A program made the position numbers and the translations under genes. Under the pieces are notes generated by a model. The model saw only the letters and a program-made list of their open reading frames with translations. It did no database searches and was not told the DNA's origin. This document shows, in pieces, positions 32,122 to 40,870 of a stretch of DNA of 46,678 nucleotides. The stretch is from Acidobacteriota bacterium (lineage in GTDB: Bacteria; Acidobacteriota; Vicinamibacteria; Vicinamibacterales; UBA2999): positions 1-46,678 of the forward strand of contig JAUYQQ010000005.1 of assembly GCA_030697165.1 (NCBI GenBank), read 5' to 3'. Every line of letters starts with the position of its first letter. Position 1 is the first letter of the stretch.

Positions 32122-32760
32122 CTACAACGCCAGTCGCGCGGTTTCGTGGCCGCCGGCGATGTCGGCCATGCGGGCGGCAGTAGCGTCAAGCACGCGCGCG
32201 ATCTGCGTGGCCGGTAGCTCTGCCGGCGCATAGACGACCACAAGTGCCTCGGTGGTGGCCGTGGTGACCATCGTCCGCGCAGAGTCGGAGGTCGGGTTCC
32301 CAAACGCGCCGGCGGTATCGGCCAGCGTGATTCGCCCACCGACGTTCACATCGTCTTTGCGGATCCCCGCGTACGATTCTCCGGCCGCGCCCAGCCGCAT
32401 CGTCACCGCTCCGGCGATCTTCGACAGGTCGTAGAGTCCGTACGGAAGCTGGAACTCGAGCGAGCACCAGTTCACGATGTCGACCAGCGAGTTGATGCGA
32501 GGAATGGTGTCGCCCTTGCGGACGCGGCGCAGCAGCGCCTCGTTCGACGGCCGCGTCTTGGTGGGATCGAGGCCCACGCGCTTGTACATCGTCCGCACAG
32601 CCGCCGACTCGGCCGGGGGCGACAGCCGCACGCGCGCCTCGGCCTCGGCCAACAGCGCATCCAACCGGTGCTCGTGCGACACGACCGTGGCACCGCTCCA
32701 CCACAGCAGCCCGGGCCTCACGATCGAGAAAAGTTCTGTGGAGAGCGTGAATTCAGCCAC
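32122..32760 (-). CDS. Stand-alone B3/B4 tRNA-binding-domain protein
   Basis: A 212-residue protein made mostly of the B3/B4 domain that occurs in the beta subunit of phenylalanyl-tRNA synthetase. Recognisable are YKRVGLDPTKTRPSNEALLR, INSLVDIVNWCSLEFQLPYG and LYDLSKIAGAVTMRLG. In PheRS this domain helps editing of mischarged tRNA; stand-alone copies are of uncertain function. I chose the GTG at 32760, which overlaps the plsC stop by eight bases; an upstream ATG at 32814 is possible. It is the last gene of the long minus-strand array. Confidence 0.82.
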   Translation of the reverse strand: MAEFTLSTELFSIVRPGLLWWSGATVVSHEHRLDALLAEAEARVRLSPPAESAAVRTMYKRVGLDPTKTRPSNEALLRRVRKGDTIPRINSLVDIVNWCSLEFQLPYGLYDLSKIAGAVTMRLGAAGESYAGIRKDDVNVGGRITLADTAGAFGNPTSDSARTMVTTATTEALVVVYAPAELPATQIARVLDATAARMADIAGGHETARLAL

Positions 32761-33562
32761 CGATGTCCGCCTTCGCTCCGGGATCGGCCGAGCTTCGGCG
32801 CGACGTCGCACCACCGGCCTCCGGCCGCGTGCGCGACGCCTCCGCTTCCACGGCCGGGCGAATCACCTCGCGCACCTGCTCGGCCAGGGCGCGAATCTCG
32901 GCCGGCGTCGGCTCGGGGTTCGCTGGCGTCTCGATCGGATCGTGCACGAGCAACGTGACCTGCCCGGGCCGGGTCGTCAGCTCGCCCTTCTTCATCACGT
33001 GCCGGCTCCCGATCACCGAAATCGGCGCGAGCGGCAGGCCCGCCTGCAGGGCCAGCAGGATGCTGCCGCCCTTGAACTTGCCCATCATGCCGGTGCGGCT
33101 GCGCGTCCCTTCGGGAAACACGATCAGCGACAGGCCGTTCGCGGTGAGTCGGCTGGCCCAGCCGATGATGCCCGCCTTGTCGGGGCGGCTGCGGTCCACG
33201 AGCATGTGCCCGGTTCGCTTCAGGTGCGGCCCCAGCATCGGGAAGTTGCCCAGCGACTCCTTGGCGATGATCCGCAGCTGGAACGGGATCGACCAGAACA
33301 ACACCGGGATGTCGTAGATGCTCTGGTGGTTCGCCACGAACACGTAGGTCTTGCCAGGCACCAGGCGCTCGAGGCCCTTTACGTCCACCGCGACGCCGGT
33401 CGTCGCCAGGATCAGCCACGACCACGCCCGCGCGCAGCCGTGCGCGAAATGGCCGCGGCGGTCGAAGAAGCTGGAGGTGATCGACGCCAGGCCGAGGACG
33501 ATGGTGTAGACGGCGATGGCCGGGATCAGGAACAGGACGGTTCGTACGAGGTGAAACGACAA
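32753..33562 (-). CDS. plsC: 1-acyl-sn-glycerol-3-phosphate acyltransferase (PlsC family)
   Basis: Adds the second acyl chain in phosphatidic acid synthesis at the inner membrane. It has 269 residues. An N-terminal membrane segment (about 5-30) is followed by the acyltransferase motifs NHQSIYD (about residues 78-84) and FPEGTRS. The last 50 residues are charged and low in complexity. It lies five bp after the PIN-TRAM gene, and its stop overlaps the B3/B4 gene. Confidence 0.93.
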   Translation of the reverse strand: MSFHLVRTVLFLIPAIAVYTIVLGLASITSSFFDRRGHFAHGCARAWSWLILATTGVAVDVKGLERLVPGKTYVFVANHQSIYDIPVLFWSIPFQLRIIAKESLGNFPMLGPHLKRTGHMLVDRSRPDKAGIIGWASRLTANGLSLIVFPEGTRSRTGMMGKFKGGSILLALQAGLPLAPISVIGSRHVMKKGELTTRPGQVTLLVHDPIETPANPEPTPAEIRALAEQVREVIRPAVEAEASRTRPEAGGATSRRSSADPGAKADIGG

Positions 33563-33567
33563 AGCGC

Positions 33568-34647
33568 CTATCGGTCTTTCGCGACGATCGGCGAGGGCGA
33601 AGCCACCGCGGCCGAGGCACCGGTGGCCGCCGCCGGCCGCGGCGCCGGCGCCTGGGTGCCGGCCGGCTCGAGATAGCGGCCAAAGATCATCTTGCCGGCC
33701 GTCGTCTGCAGCACGCTGGTGACGGCAATATCGATGGTCTTGCTGATCATCTTGCGCGCGTTGTCGACGACCACCATCGTGCCATCGTCAAGGTAGGCGA
33801 CCCCCTGGTTGTATTCCTTGCCTTCCTTGAGGATGAACACCTTCATGATCTCGCCCGGCAGCACCACCGGCTTCAGGGCGTTGGCCAGTTCGTTGATGTT
33901 GAGGACGGCGACGCCGCGCAGCTGGGCCACCTTGTTGAGGTTGAAGTCGTTGGTGACGATCTTCCCCGAGAGCGTCCGGGCCAGTTCGATCAGCTTGAGG
34001 TCCACTTCCTTGACCTCGGGGAAGTCGACGTCGGAGATCACGACCTCCACGCCCGCCATCTTCTGGATCTTCTGGAGGATGTCGAGGCCGCGGCGGCCGC
34101 GGTTGCGTTTCATCGAGTCGGACGAGTCGGCGACCAGCTGCAACTCTTTCAGCACGAACTGCGGAACGACCATGGCCCCGTCGATGAAACCGGTTTCGCA
34201 CAAGTCGGCAATGCGCCCATCGATGATCACGGAAGTATCGAGAATCTTGTAGTGCCGTTCGGGACCCGCGGCGTGGAACAGCGCGATCAGCCGGGCCGGC
34301 TCCAGCCACTCCCCCTTCCGGCCGCCCATGACGGCGCCGATGTAGGGGAACACGAGCAAGATGAAGCTGTGAAGGAAGGCGACTTGCGGATTGCCGTGGT
34401 CAATCCAGAACAGCGCCTCGCTGATGCCCTTGGCCAGCAGCAAGCCGACGGCGCCGCCCAGAAAGGCGCCGAGCATGCTGGTGACCGCGGTGTGCCGCAG
34501 CAGCCACTCGAAGCCCACGGCGATCAGGGCCAGGGCGGCGCCGAAGGCGATATTGAGCCACGCGTCGGCGCCAAGCGGGGACAGCATGTATGCCGACGCC
34601 GCCACCGCCACGATGAATGCCAGGCGAGCGAGTATGAACCAGGCCAT
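33568..34647 (-). CDS. PIN-TRAM membrane protein (YacL type)
   Basis: A 359-residue protein. Four predicted membrane segments (residues 5-110) precede a PIN nuclease domain with acidic residues in KILDTSVIIDGRI (134-146), VPQFVLKELQ and IVTNDFNLNK. A TRAM RNA-binding domain follows (about 265-335: LPGEIMKVFILKEGKEYNQG). The Ala/Pro-rich tail is disordered. It is probably a membrane-bound ribonuclease. The family is often next to radA or ispD, and here it lies 62 bp after radA. Confidence 0.9.
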   Translation of the reverse strand: MAWFILARLAFIVAVAASAYMLSPLGADAWLNIAFGAALALIAVGFEWLLRHTAVTSMLGAFLGGAVGLLLAKGISEALFWIDHGNPQVAFLHSFILLVFPYIGAVMGGRKGEWLEPARLIALFHAAGPERHYKILDTSVIIDGRIADLCETGFIDGAMVVPQFVLKELQLVADSSDSMKRNRGRRGLDILQKIQKMAGVEVVISDVDFPEVKEVDLKLIELARTLSGKIVTNDFNLNKVAQLRGVAVLNINELANALKPVVLPGEIMKVFILKEGKEYNQGVAYLDDGTMVVVDNARKMISKTIDIAVTSVLQTTAGKMIFGRYLEPAGTQAPAPRPAAATGASAAVASPSPIVAKDR

Positions 34648-34655
34648 ATGAAAGT

Positions 34656-34671
34656 CCCGCGAAACCGCGGG
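34656..34671 (-). other. Short GC hairpin just before the PIN-TRAM start
   Basis: CCCGCG and CGCGGG pair around a four-base loop, eight bases before the ATG on the minus strand. It occupies the ribosome-binding region, so it could reduce translation of the PIN-TRAM gene relative to radA. No T-run follows. Confidence 0.35.
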
Positions 34672-34709
34672 GAGTTACCCGGCAACCTTAGAACCGCTGG
34701 GGGCAAAGG

Positions 34710-36089
34710 TCAAGCGAGGAGCATGTCGAGGGCCTCACCGACCGACCGGACACCCACGAGTTCCGCCTTGCCCACTTCTTCACTGGCGTCCATGTTCGAG
34801 GCCGGCAGGACGATGCGGGTGAAGCCCATCTGTTCAGCTTCGCGGATGCGCAGGTTGGCTTGGGAGACCCCGCGAATCTCCCCGCCCAGGCCGACCTCGC
34901 CAAAGACGGCGGTTCCGGTCGCCACCGGGCGGTTGCGCAGGCTCGACCCGACCGCCGCGACAATACCCAGGTCCACGGCCGGTTCGTCGATGCTCATCCC
35001 GCCGGCAATGTTGACGAACACATCGTCCGACACCAGGTGCAGGCCGGCGCGCTTCTCGAGCACGGCCAGCAGCAACGAGAGCCGGTTCTGGTCGATGCCC
35101 ACGGCCATGCGCCGGGACGTGCCGTAACTGCTGGTGCTGACGAGGGCCTGCACTTCGACCAGAAGCGGCCGCGATCCTTCGAGGCAGCACAATACGGCTG
35201 AGCCGGGCGTCGCTGTGGGACGTTCCGCCAGGAACATGGCCGAGGGATTCGGCACGGGGCGCAGGCCGGTACCGGTCATCTCGAAGACCCCCAGTTCGCT
35301 GATGGCGCCAAACCGGTTCTTCACCGCGCGCACGACGCGATGCGAGTGGTGCCGCTCGCCCTCGAAATACAACACGGTGTCGACGACGTGTTCGAGCGCC
35401 TTGGGACCGGCGATGTTGCCGTCCTTGGTGACGTGGCCCACCAGGAAGGTTGGGATGTTGTGGCCCTTGGCCATGAACAGGAACTGGGTCGCCGCCTCGC
35501 GGACCTGGCCAATGCTGCCCGGCGCCGACTGAAACTTCAGGGAGAACACGGTCTGCACCGAGTCGATGACCAGCAGCGCCGGCTTCACGCGGCCGACCTC
35601 TTCGAGAATGCGCTCGATGCAGGTTTCCGACAGCAGGTAGAGCGGCGCGTCGCCGACGCCCAGGCGGTCGCCGCGCGACTTGATCTGATGCTCGGATTCC
35701 TCGCCCGAGGCATACAGCACGGGACCGACGTGGTGGGCGAAGTTGGCGGCCGCCTGCAGCAACAAGGTCGACTTGCCAATGCCGGGTTCGCCGCCCAGCA
35801 GGATCAGCGAACCGGGCACGATGCCGCCGCCCAGCACGCGGTCGAACTCGTTGATGCCGGTGGAAATGCGATCCGCGTCCGAGGCCGCGATGTCGGCATA
35901 CTTCTTCGCCCCGCGCGAGGTCACGCCGGGCGTGGAATAGCGATGTTCGGCCGGTCCGGCACTGGGCTCAGACACGCGCTCCTCAACAAACGAGTTGAAC
36001 GCGCCACAGTCGTGGCACTTGCCTTGCCACTTCGGCTGTTGCGTGCCGCACTCTTGGCAGACGAACACGGGTTTGTTGGCTTGTTTCAT
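34710..36089 (-). CDS. radA: DNA repair protein RadA
   Basis: RecA-like helicase that drives branch migration during recombination repair. It has 459 residues. An N-terminal zinc finger (C11, C14, C25, C28) is followed by the ATPase core with Walker A GGEPGIGKST (about 99-108), the RadA-specific KNRFG, and a C-terminal Lon-like domain (VDLGIVAAVGSSLRNRPV). All parts are intact. It lies upstream of the PIN-TRAM gene and downstream of alr in the co-directional array. Confidence 0.97.
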   Translation of the reverse strand: MKQANKPVFVCQECGTQQPKWQGKCHDCGAFNSFVEERVSEPSAGPAEHRYSTPGVTSRGAKKYADIAASDADRISTGINEFDRVLGGGIVPGSLILLGGEPGIGKSTLLLQAAANFAHHVGPVLYASGEESEHQIKSRGDRLGVGDAPLYLLSETCIERILEEVGRVKPALLVIDSVQTVFSLKFQSAPGSIGQVREAATQFLFMAKGHNIPTFLVGHVTKDGNIAGPKALEHVVDTVLYFEGERHHSHRVVRAVKNRFGAISELGVFEMTGTGLRPVPNPSAMFLAERPTATPGSAVLCCLEGSRPLLVEVQALVSTSSYGTSRRMAVGIDQNRLSLLLAVLEKRAGLHLVSDDVFVNIAGGMSIDEPAVDLGIVAAVGSSLRNRPVATGTAVFGEVGLGGEIRGVSQANLRIREAEQMGFTRIVLPASNMDASEEVGKAELVGVRSVGEALDMLLA

Positions 36090-36103
36090 GTGGTTTGAAA
36101 TGC

Positions 36104-36228
36104 GACCACGAAGATCACGAAGAAAATCACGAAGATCACGAACAACCCCACTGCCATTCTCTCATCGTCCCGGTCGAGAACAATTAGCTTCGCGTCCTTG
36201 GTTTGCTTGCTTCGTGTTCTTCGTGGTC
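36104..36228. repeat. CACGAAGA-word inverted repeat between radA and alr
   Basis: The 19-base arms at 36104-36122 and 36210-36228 (GACCACGAAGATCACGAAG type, 18 of 19 paired) enclose 87 bases that carry two further ATCACGAAGA words. The right arm ends three bases before the alr stop codon. No gene or T-run lies inside. Confidence 0.75.
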
Positions 36229-36231
36229 AGG

Positions 36232-37392
36232 CTACGCGTACTTTCGTTCGACGCGGGCACCGAGGCGGCAGAGGATTTCGTACGGGATCGTCCCGATCCA
36301 CGCCGCCATCTCGCGGGCATCGATGGTCTGTTCCGGCGCGGCCCCCTGCGAGCCCAGGAACACGACCTCATCGCCCGGGCCAACCGCGTCAACGTCGGTG
36401 ACGTCGGCCGTCAGCATGTCCATGCTGACCGCGCCGACGATCGGCGCGCGGCGGCCGCGGATCAGCACCGCGCCCCGCCCCTCGAGGCGGCGATCCAGGC
36501 CATCAGCGTAACCGGCGGGAATGACAGCTAAGGTCACGGGGCGGTCGGCGGTGAAGCGCCCGCCGTAGCCGACCGTCTCCCCCACCCGCACGCCCTTCAC
36601 GGCGACGACGCGGCTGGTAAGCGACATCACCGGCGTGAGGGCCAGGTTCGAACCGAGGGGTGGCGGCACCAAACCAAACAGCAGCAAGCCGGGCCGGACG
36701 AAGTCGTACCAGACGCGCGAATCGCGCAGCAGCGCCGCCGAGTTGGCGGCGTGCCGCACGCGCGGGCCGGCGGCCAGTTCGTCGAGCACGCGGCAGGCCG
36801 CCTCGAATCGCGTCCGTTGTTCATCGAACAGCTGGTGGCCGGGCTCGTCGGCACTGCCAAAGTGCGTGTGCACGGCGTCGAGTGTCAGGTTCGGGCTGTT
36901 GAGCAACGCGGGAAGAGTACGCCTGAGGTTGTCGTGCCGAAACCCGAGGCGGTTCATGCCGGTGTCGATCTTCAGGTGATACGGCAGCTTCGTCCGCCGC
37001 TTCGCCGCGGCAGCCTGCAGCGCGGCCCCGGCCGCGGGGCTCGAGATGGTCGGCGTGAGGCCGTAGTCGAACACGCCATCGACGTCGCTGACGCTGAGCG
37101 CGCCAAACACCAGGATGGGCGCGCGGATGCCGGCAGCCCGAAGGTCGACGCCTTCCTCGATGTCGGCGACGGCCAGCATCGTGGCGCCGGCGGCCTCGAG
37201 CGCCTTGGCCACCGGGCGCGCGCCGTGCCCATAAGCATTGGCCTTGACGACGGCGATGATGCCGGGCGGACGGGCCGGGCCGCGGCCCGCGTCGCGGTTG
37301 AGCGAGGCCTCGTCCTGCAGGTACGACCCAATGGCGCGGAAATTCGAATCGAGGGCGGGCAGGTCGACGCGTGCGGCGGTACACCGAGTCAC
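36232..37392 (-). CDS. alr: Alanine racemase
   Basis: Makes D-alanine for peptidoglycan, using PLP. It has 386 residues. The PLP lysine is K50 in VVKANAYGHG and the second catalytic residue is Y276 in VGYGGRF. The phosphate-binding regions (HTHFGSADEP, RPGLLLFG) and the C-terminal beta domain (VSMDMLTADVTD) are present. It follows dnaB, as in E. coli, but a 136-bp spacer with a dispersed repeat separates them. Confidence 0.96.
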   Translation of the reverse strand: MTRCTAARVDLPALDSNFRAIGSYLQDEASLNRDAGRGPARPPGIIAVVKANAYGHGARPVAKALEAAGATMLAVADIEEGVDLRAAGIRAPILVFGALSVSDVDGVFDYGLTPTISSPAAGAALQAAAAKRRTKLPYHLKIDTGMNRLGFRHDNLRRTLPALLNSPNLTLDAVHTHFGSADEPGHQLFDEQRTRFEAACRVLDELAAGPRVRHAANSAALLRDSRVWYDFVRPGLLLFGLVPPPLGSNLALTPVMSLTSRVVAVKGVRVGETVGYGGRFTADRPVTLAVIPAGYADGLDRRLEGRGAVLIRGRRAPIVGAVSMDMLTADVTDVDAVGPGDEVVFLGSQGAAPEQTIDAREMAAWIGTIPYEILCRLGARVERKYA

Positions 37393-37420
37393 CGGTTGAT
37401 TACAACATAGCCCGCCGTGG

Positions 37421-37525
37421 TCCGCCTAAAGGCGGACGCCACATCGTGTGGGAGCGGACGCCACATCGATGTAGTGTCCGGCTTCTTGACCCGCCGTAGC
37501 CTTGGCGAAGGCGGTTAGCCGGACC
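37421..37525 (-). repeat. REP-like dispersed repeat, copy A, after dnaB
   Basis: On the minus strand it begins three bases after the dnaB stop with GTCCGGCT, runs through an imperfect hairpin to AGCCGGAC, and ends with the palindrome TCCGCCTAAAGGCGGA (37421-37436). A shorter copy with the same order and orientation follows ispE at 42,849-42,927. Copy A has an extra central segment that duplicates GCGGACGCCACATCG. Confidence 0.8.
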
Positions 37526-37528
37526 CCA

Positions 37529-38896
37529 CTAGTCGTCGCTGACGGCGTAACCCGGACCCGAGTAGTTGGCGAATCGCGTCTGCTCGCGCAGGAAGGTGAG
37601 CTTGACGGTGCCGGTCGGGCCGTTGCGCTGCTTGGCGCTGATGATCTCGGCCACGCCGTCGGAATCGGCCGGCGTGTCGTCGGTCTTGTACATCTCTTCG
37701 CGGAAGATCATGCACACGACGTCGGCGTCCTGTTCGAGGGCGCCCGACTCACGCAGGTCCGACAGCATGGGGCGCTTGTCGGAACGCGCCTCGGGCGCGC
37801 GCGACAGCTGCGACAGCACGATAATCGGCACGCTCAGTTCCTTGGCCAGGCCCTTGAGCGAGCGCGAAATCGACGCCAGTTCCAGGTTGCGGTTCTCGAA
37901 CCGGCCGCGGCCGGTCATCAGCTGCACGTAGTCGATCGCCAGCAGGTTCAGGCCGTGCTCGGCCTTGAGCCGGCGCGCCTTGGCGCGCATTTCCATCACG
38001 CCGATGCCGGCGGTGTCGTCCACGAACAGCTGGCCTTCGCTGAGCGTTTCGAGCGCGTGCGTAATCAGACCGTATTCCTTCTGGCCGATCTGCCCGCTCA
38101 ACAGCCGGTACATGTCGATCTTCGCCTCCGATGCGAGCATGCGCATGAACAGCGATTCCTTCGACATTTCGAGGCTGAAGAAACCGGCGACGCCGCCGTG
38201 CGTGGCCACGTACTGGCAGATGTTCAGCACCAGGCTGGTCTTGCCCATCGACGGACGGGCGGCAACGATCACCAGGTCGCCCGCCTGCAGGCCGCGGGTC
38301 TTGCGGTCGATGTCTTCGAACCCGGTCGGCACGCCGGTGACGAAGGTCTTATTCTCGAACAGCTTCTCGATCTTGGGGAAGCTCTCGCGCACCAGGTCGC
38401 GCATGTGCACGAAGCCTGACTTGATGCGGTCCTCGGCCACCGCGAAGATCGCGCTTTCGGCCTCGTCCAGGATCAGGTCGGCTTCCTGGTCGGCCTCGTA
38501 GGCGTTCGAGACAATCTTGTTGGCCGAGAAGATCAGGCTGCGCAGCGTGGCCTTTTCCTTGACGATCTGCGCGTAGTACTCGACGTTGGTCGAGCGCGGC
38601 ACGCCGTCGACCAGCGACGCGATGTAGGCAGGACCGCCCACCTCGTCCAGCTCGCCGGCCCGCTCGAGCTCTTCCTTGAGCGTGACCAGATCGATCGGCT
38701 GGCTGCGCTCCGACAGGTCGGACATCCGCTCGTAAATGCGCCGGTGCGCATCACGGAAGAATGCCTTGCTGTCGAGCATGGCCGCCGCGACGTTGTAAGT
38801 GTCGTTGTCGATCAGGATGGCGCCCAGCACCGAACGCTCTGCCTCGAGGTTATGAGGCAGGGTGCGTTGCGGTGCTGGTGCCGCGATTTCGGCCAT
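37529..38896 (-). CDS. dnaB: Replicative DNA helicase DnaB
   Basis: Hexameric helicase that unwinds DNA at the replication fork and recruits primase. It has 455 residues. The N-terminal primase-contacting domain (residues 12-110: LPHNLEAERSVLGAIL) is joined by a linker to the RecA-like domain with Walker A ARPSMGKTS (K219) and Walker B LLAIDYVQLM. The arginine-finger region (KRPMLSDLRESGALEQDAD) is present. No intein. It follows rplI by 13 bp in the usual rpsF-rpsR-rplI-dnaB order. Confidence 0.98.
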   Translation of the reverse strand: MAEIAAPAPQRTLPHNLEAERSVLGAILIDNDTYNVAAAMLDSKAFFRDAHRRIYERMSDLSERSQPIDLVTLKEELERAGELDEVGGPAYIASLVDGVPRSTNVEYYAQIVKEKATLRSLIFSANKIVSNAYEADQEADLILDEAESAIFAVAEDRIKSGFVHMRDLVRESFPKIEKLFENKTFVTGVPTGFEDIDRKTRGLQAGDLVIVAARPSMGKTSLVLNICQYVATHGGVAGFFSLEMSKESLFMRMLASEAKIDMYRLLSGQIGQKEYGLITHALETLSEGQLFVDDTAGIGVMEMRAKARRLKAEHGLNLLAIDYVQLMTGRGRFENRNLELASISRSLKGLAKELSVPIIVLSQLSRAPEARSDKRPMLSDLRESGALEQDADVVCMIFREEMYKTDDTPADSDGVAEIISAKQRNGPTGTVKLTFLREQTRFANYSGPGYAVSDD

Positions 38897-38909
38897 GGCC
38901 GTAAAACGC

Positions 38910-39356
38910 TTACGCTTCCTTGGTAATGGTCAGCTTCAGCTGGGCCGTGACGTCACGGTGCAGCTTGACCGGGACGAGCGATTCGCCCAGCGCGCGCAGC
39001 GGATCGGGCAGCAGGATCTTGCGGCGATCCACGTCGAAGCCCTTTTCCTTCAGCAGGTCCGCGATGTCGCCGTTCGTCACCGACCCGTACATCGTGTCGT
39101 TGTCGCCCACCTTGCGGGCAATCTGCAGGTCGAGGGCCACCAGCCGCTCGGCCAGCGCCTCGGCCTGGCCGCGTTCCTCGCCTTCACGCGCTTCGGAAAT
39201 CTTCCGCTCGCGCGCGATCCAGTTCTTGTTGGCCTCGGTCGCCGGCAGGGCCAGCTTCCGCGGCAGCAGGTAGTTGCGGGCGTAGCCATCGGCGACTTTG
39301 ACGACGTCGCCGCGCTTGCCCACGTGATCCACGTGATCCCGGAGAATGACTTCCAT
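38910..39356 (-). CDS. rplI: 50S ribosomal protein L9
   Basis: Large-subunit protein with two rRNA-binding domains joined by a long helix. At 148 residues it is full length. The signature is in EVILRDHVDHVGKRGDVVKV and YARNYLLPRKLALPAT. The helix (about 41-75) and the C-terminal domain (GSVTNGDIADLLKEKG) follow. It lies 15 bp after rpsR. Confidence 0.98.
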   Translation of the reverse strand: MEVILRDHVDHVGKRGDVVKVADGYARNYLLPRKLALPATEANKNWIARERKISEAREGEERGQAEALAERLVALDLQIARKVGDNDTMYGSVTNGDIADLLKEKGFDVDRRKILLPDPLRALGESLVPVKLHRDVTAQLKLTITKEA

Positions 39357-39371
39357 TGTTCCTGTTCTCCC

Positions 39372-39680
39372 TTAATCCGCTGCGTACGGGAGCAGCGCCA
39401 GCTGGCGCGCCCGCACGATCGCCACGCGCAGCCCGCGCTGGTGCTTGGCACAGGTCCCGGAAATCCGTCGCGGCAACACCTTGCCACGCTCGGGAACGAA
39501 GCCGCTCAGCAGCTTGACGTCCTTGTAGTTGATGTCGTCGATCTTGTCCGCGCAGAACTTGCAGACTTTCCGGCGCCGGAAGAATCCGCCGCCACGACGC
39601 TTGTCGCCACCCTTGGCGTCCTTGGCATCCTTGCCACGGGCTCCGCCCGGGCCGCCTCGCTTGGGTCCACCGAATGCCAT
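39372..39680 (-). CDS. rpsR: 30S ribosomal protein S18 with a basic N-terminal extension
   Basis: Small-subunit platform protein that pairs with S6. It has 102 residues, longer than the usual 75-80. The first 30 or so residues are a Gly/Lys/Arg-rich extension ([14 protein letters not shown]). The S18 core follows ([32 protein letters not shown]). A CKFC pair plus a later Cys may bind zinc. The ATG lies one base after the rpsF stop. No ssb or priB lies between rpsF and rpsR, unlike many bacteria. Confidence 0.97.
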   Translation of the reverse strand: MAFGGPKRGGPGGARGKDAKDAKGGDKRRGGGFFRRRKVCKFCADKIDDINYKDVKLLSGFVPERGKVLPRRISGTCAKHQRGLRVAIVRARQLALLPYAAD

Positions 39681-39681
39681 G

Positions 39682-40149
39682 TTAAGCCTCCATCTCCCCG
39701 CCGTCGAACATCATGTCGCCGGAATCGTCGTTATCTTCACCCTGCGGACCTTCACCCGGCTGACGATCGGGCGGCAGGCCACGCGCCACGCGGCGGCGGC
39801 GCGACTCTTCGGTGCGCTTGGTGCGCATCCGCTCGGCCTTGATCGACGACTCGTCGACCCGGACGATCAGGTGGCGCAGCAGGCCCTCGGTCACCTTGAG
39901 GCGGCGGTCGATTTCCTTCATCAACTCGGCCGAGCCGGTGATCACTTCGAGGACATAGAAGCCTTCTTTGTGATGGCCGATCTCGTAAGCGAGGCGGCGC
40001 CGGCCCCAGGGGGCGACGTTCTCGCTCTTGTCGATGGTGCCGCCCATGCGTTCGACGATGTCGGCCACCTGCTGGTGCAGGTCGGCGACCTCCGTTTCGG
40101 GCGCGTCCGGCTTGAGGACGTAGATCAACTCGTACGTACGGTTACTCAT
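39682..40149 (-). CDS. rpsF: 30S ribosomal protein S6 with an acidic C-terminal tail
   Basis: Small-subunit protein that binds S18. It has 155 residues. The ferredoxin-like core occupies residues 4-100 ([32 protein letters not shown]). A 50-residue tail follows, first Arg-rich, then Asp/Glu/Met-rich ([19 protein letters not shown]). It opens the rpsF-rpsR-rplI-dnaB run. The 83-bp spacer upstream to pth holds a small hairpin (CTCCGAGGCCACCG type) and no gene. Confidence 0.97.
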   Translation of the reverse strand: MSNRTYELIYVLKPDAPETEVADLHQQVADIVERMGGTIDKSENVAPWGRRRLAYEIGHHKEGFYVLEVITGSAELMKEIDRRLKVTEGLLRHLIVRVDESSIKAERMRTKRTEESRRRRVARGLPPDRQPGEGPQGEDNDDSGDMMFDGGEMEA

Positions 40150-40232
40150 TACTGCTCCTTGTGGACTCCTTGGAAAGCCTTGAATCCGCTTTCCTCCGAG
40201 GCCACCGTAGTGGCAAGGAGAACCAGGCTGCG

Positions 40233-40838
40233 TTATGCAGGTCCCGGGTCTTGCTTCTCTGCTGCGTTGAACGCGCTCATCACGCGTTCGATACCATCGG
40301 ACAAGAATCGCTCCGAGGCATCGGCGGCTCGCAGCACGGCCGCCAAAACTGTGTCGTGTTCGGCCGGTTCGAACCGGCCGAGCACGTGGTCTGACAATTC
40401 GCGGCGATGTCCCTTAGTGACATCGTCGCCGCGCCCTATCCCCACCCGCACCCGCGGAAAGGCCTGCGTGCCCAGGTGCTGGATGATCGACTTCAACCCG
40501 TTGTGCCCGCCGGCACTGCCTTCAGGCCGCGCCCGCAACCGTCCCAGTGGCAGCGCCACGTCGTCGGTCACCACCAGCACGTCGGCCGGGTCGATCTTGT
40601 AGAACCCCGCGAGCCCGGCCACCGCCTGCCCGCTGAGGTTCATGAAGGTCAGCGGCTTGGCGACAATCACCGCCTCGTCCGCCACCGTGGTCCTGACGTG
40701 CAGCGCCGCGAACTTCTCGCGCCACGCCTCCGACAGCCGCCAGCGGCGGGCCAACTCGTCAGCGACGAGAAAGCCCACGTTGTGACGGGTCTCGCGGTAT
40801 TCGGGACCAGGATTGCCGAGGCCGACAATAAGTTTCAT
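40233..40838 (-). CDS. pth: Peptidyl-tRNA hydrolase
   Basis: Recycles peptidyl-tRNA dropped from stalled ribosomes. It has 201 residues. The catalytic residues known from E. coli are found as N9 (VGLGNPG), H19 (TRHNVGF), Asn in TFMNLSG, Asp in VVTDDVALPLG and Asn in GGHNGLKS. It follows rplY across a 32-bp spacer occupied by a repeat, the common rplY-pth pairing. Confidence 0.97.
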   Translation of the reverse strand: MKLIVGLGNPGPEYRETRHNVGFLVADELARRWRLSEAWREKFAALHVRTTVADEAVIVAKPLTFMNLSGQAVAGLAGFYKIDPADVLVVTDDVALPLGRLRARPEGSAGGHNGLKSIIQHLGTQAFPRVRVGIGRGDDVTKGHRRELSDHVLGRFEPAEHDTVLAAVLRAADASERFLSDGIERVMSAFNAAEKQDPGPA

Positions 40839-40840
40839 GC

Positions 40841-40870
40841 GACTCCCGACTCCCGGTTCCCGACTCCCGG
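40841..40870. repeat. CTCCCG/TTCCCG iterated repeat between rplY and pth
   Basis: Four six- to seven-base words (CGACTCC, CGACTCC, CGGTTCC, CGACTCC) fill the whole spacer from the rplY stop to two bases before the pth start. They are the same words as one arm of the palindrome at 8016-8075. The pth ribosome-binding region therefore consists of repeat sequence. Confidence 0.7.
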
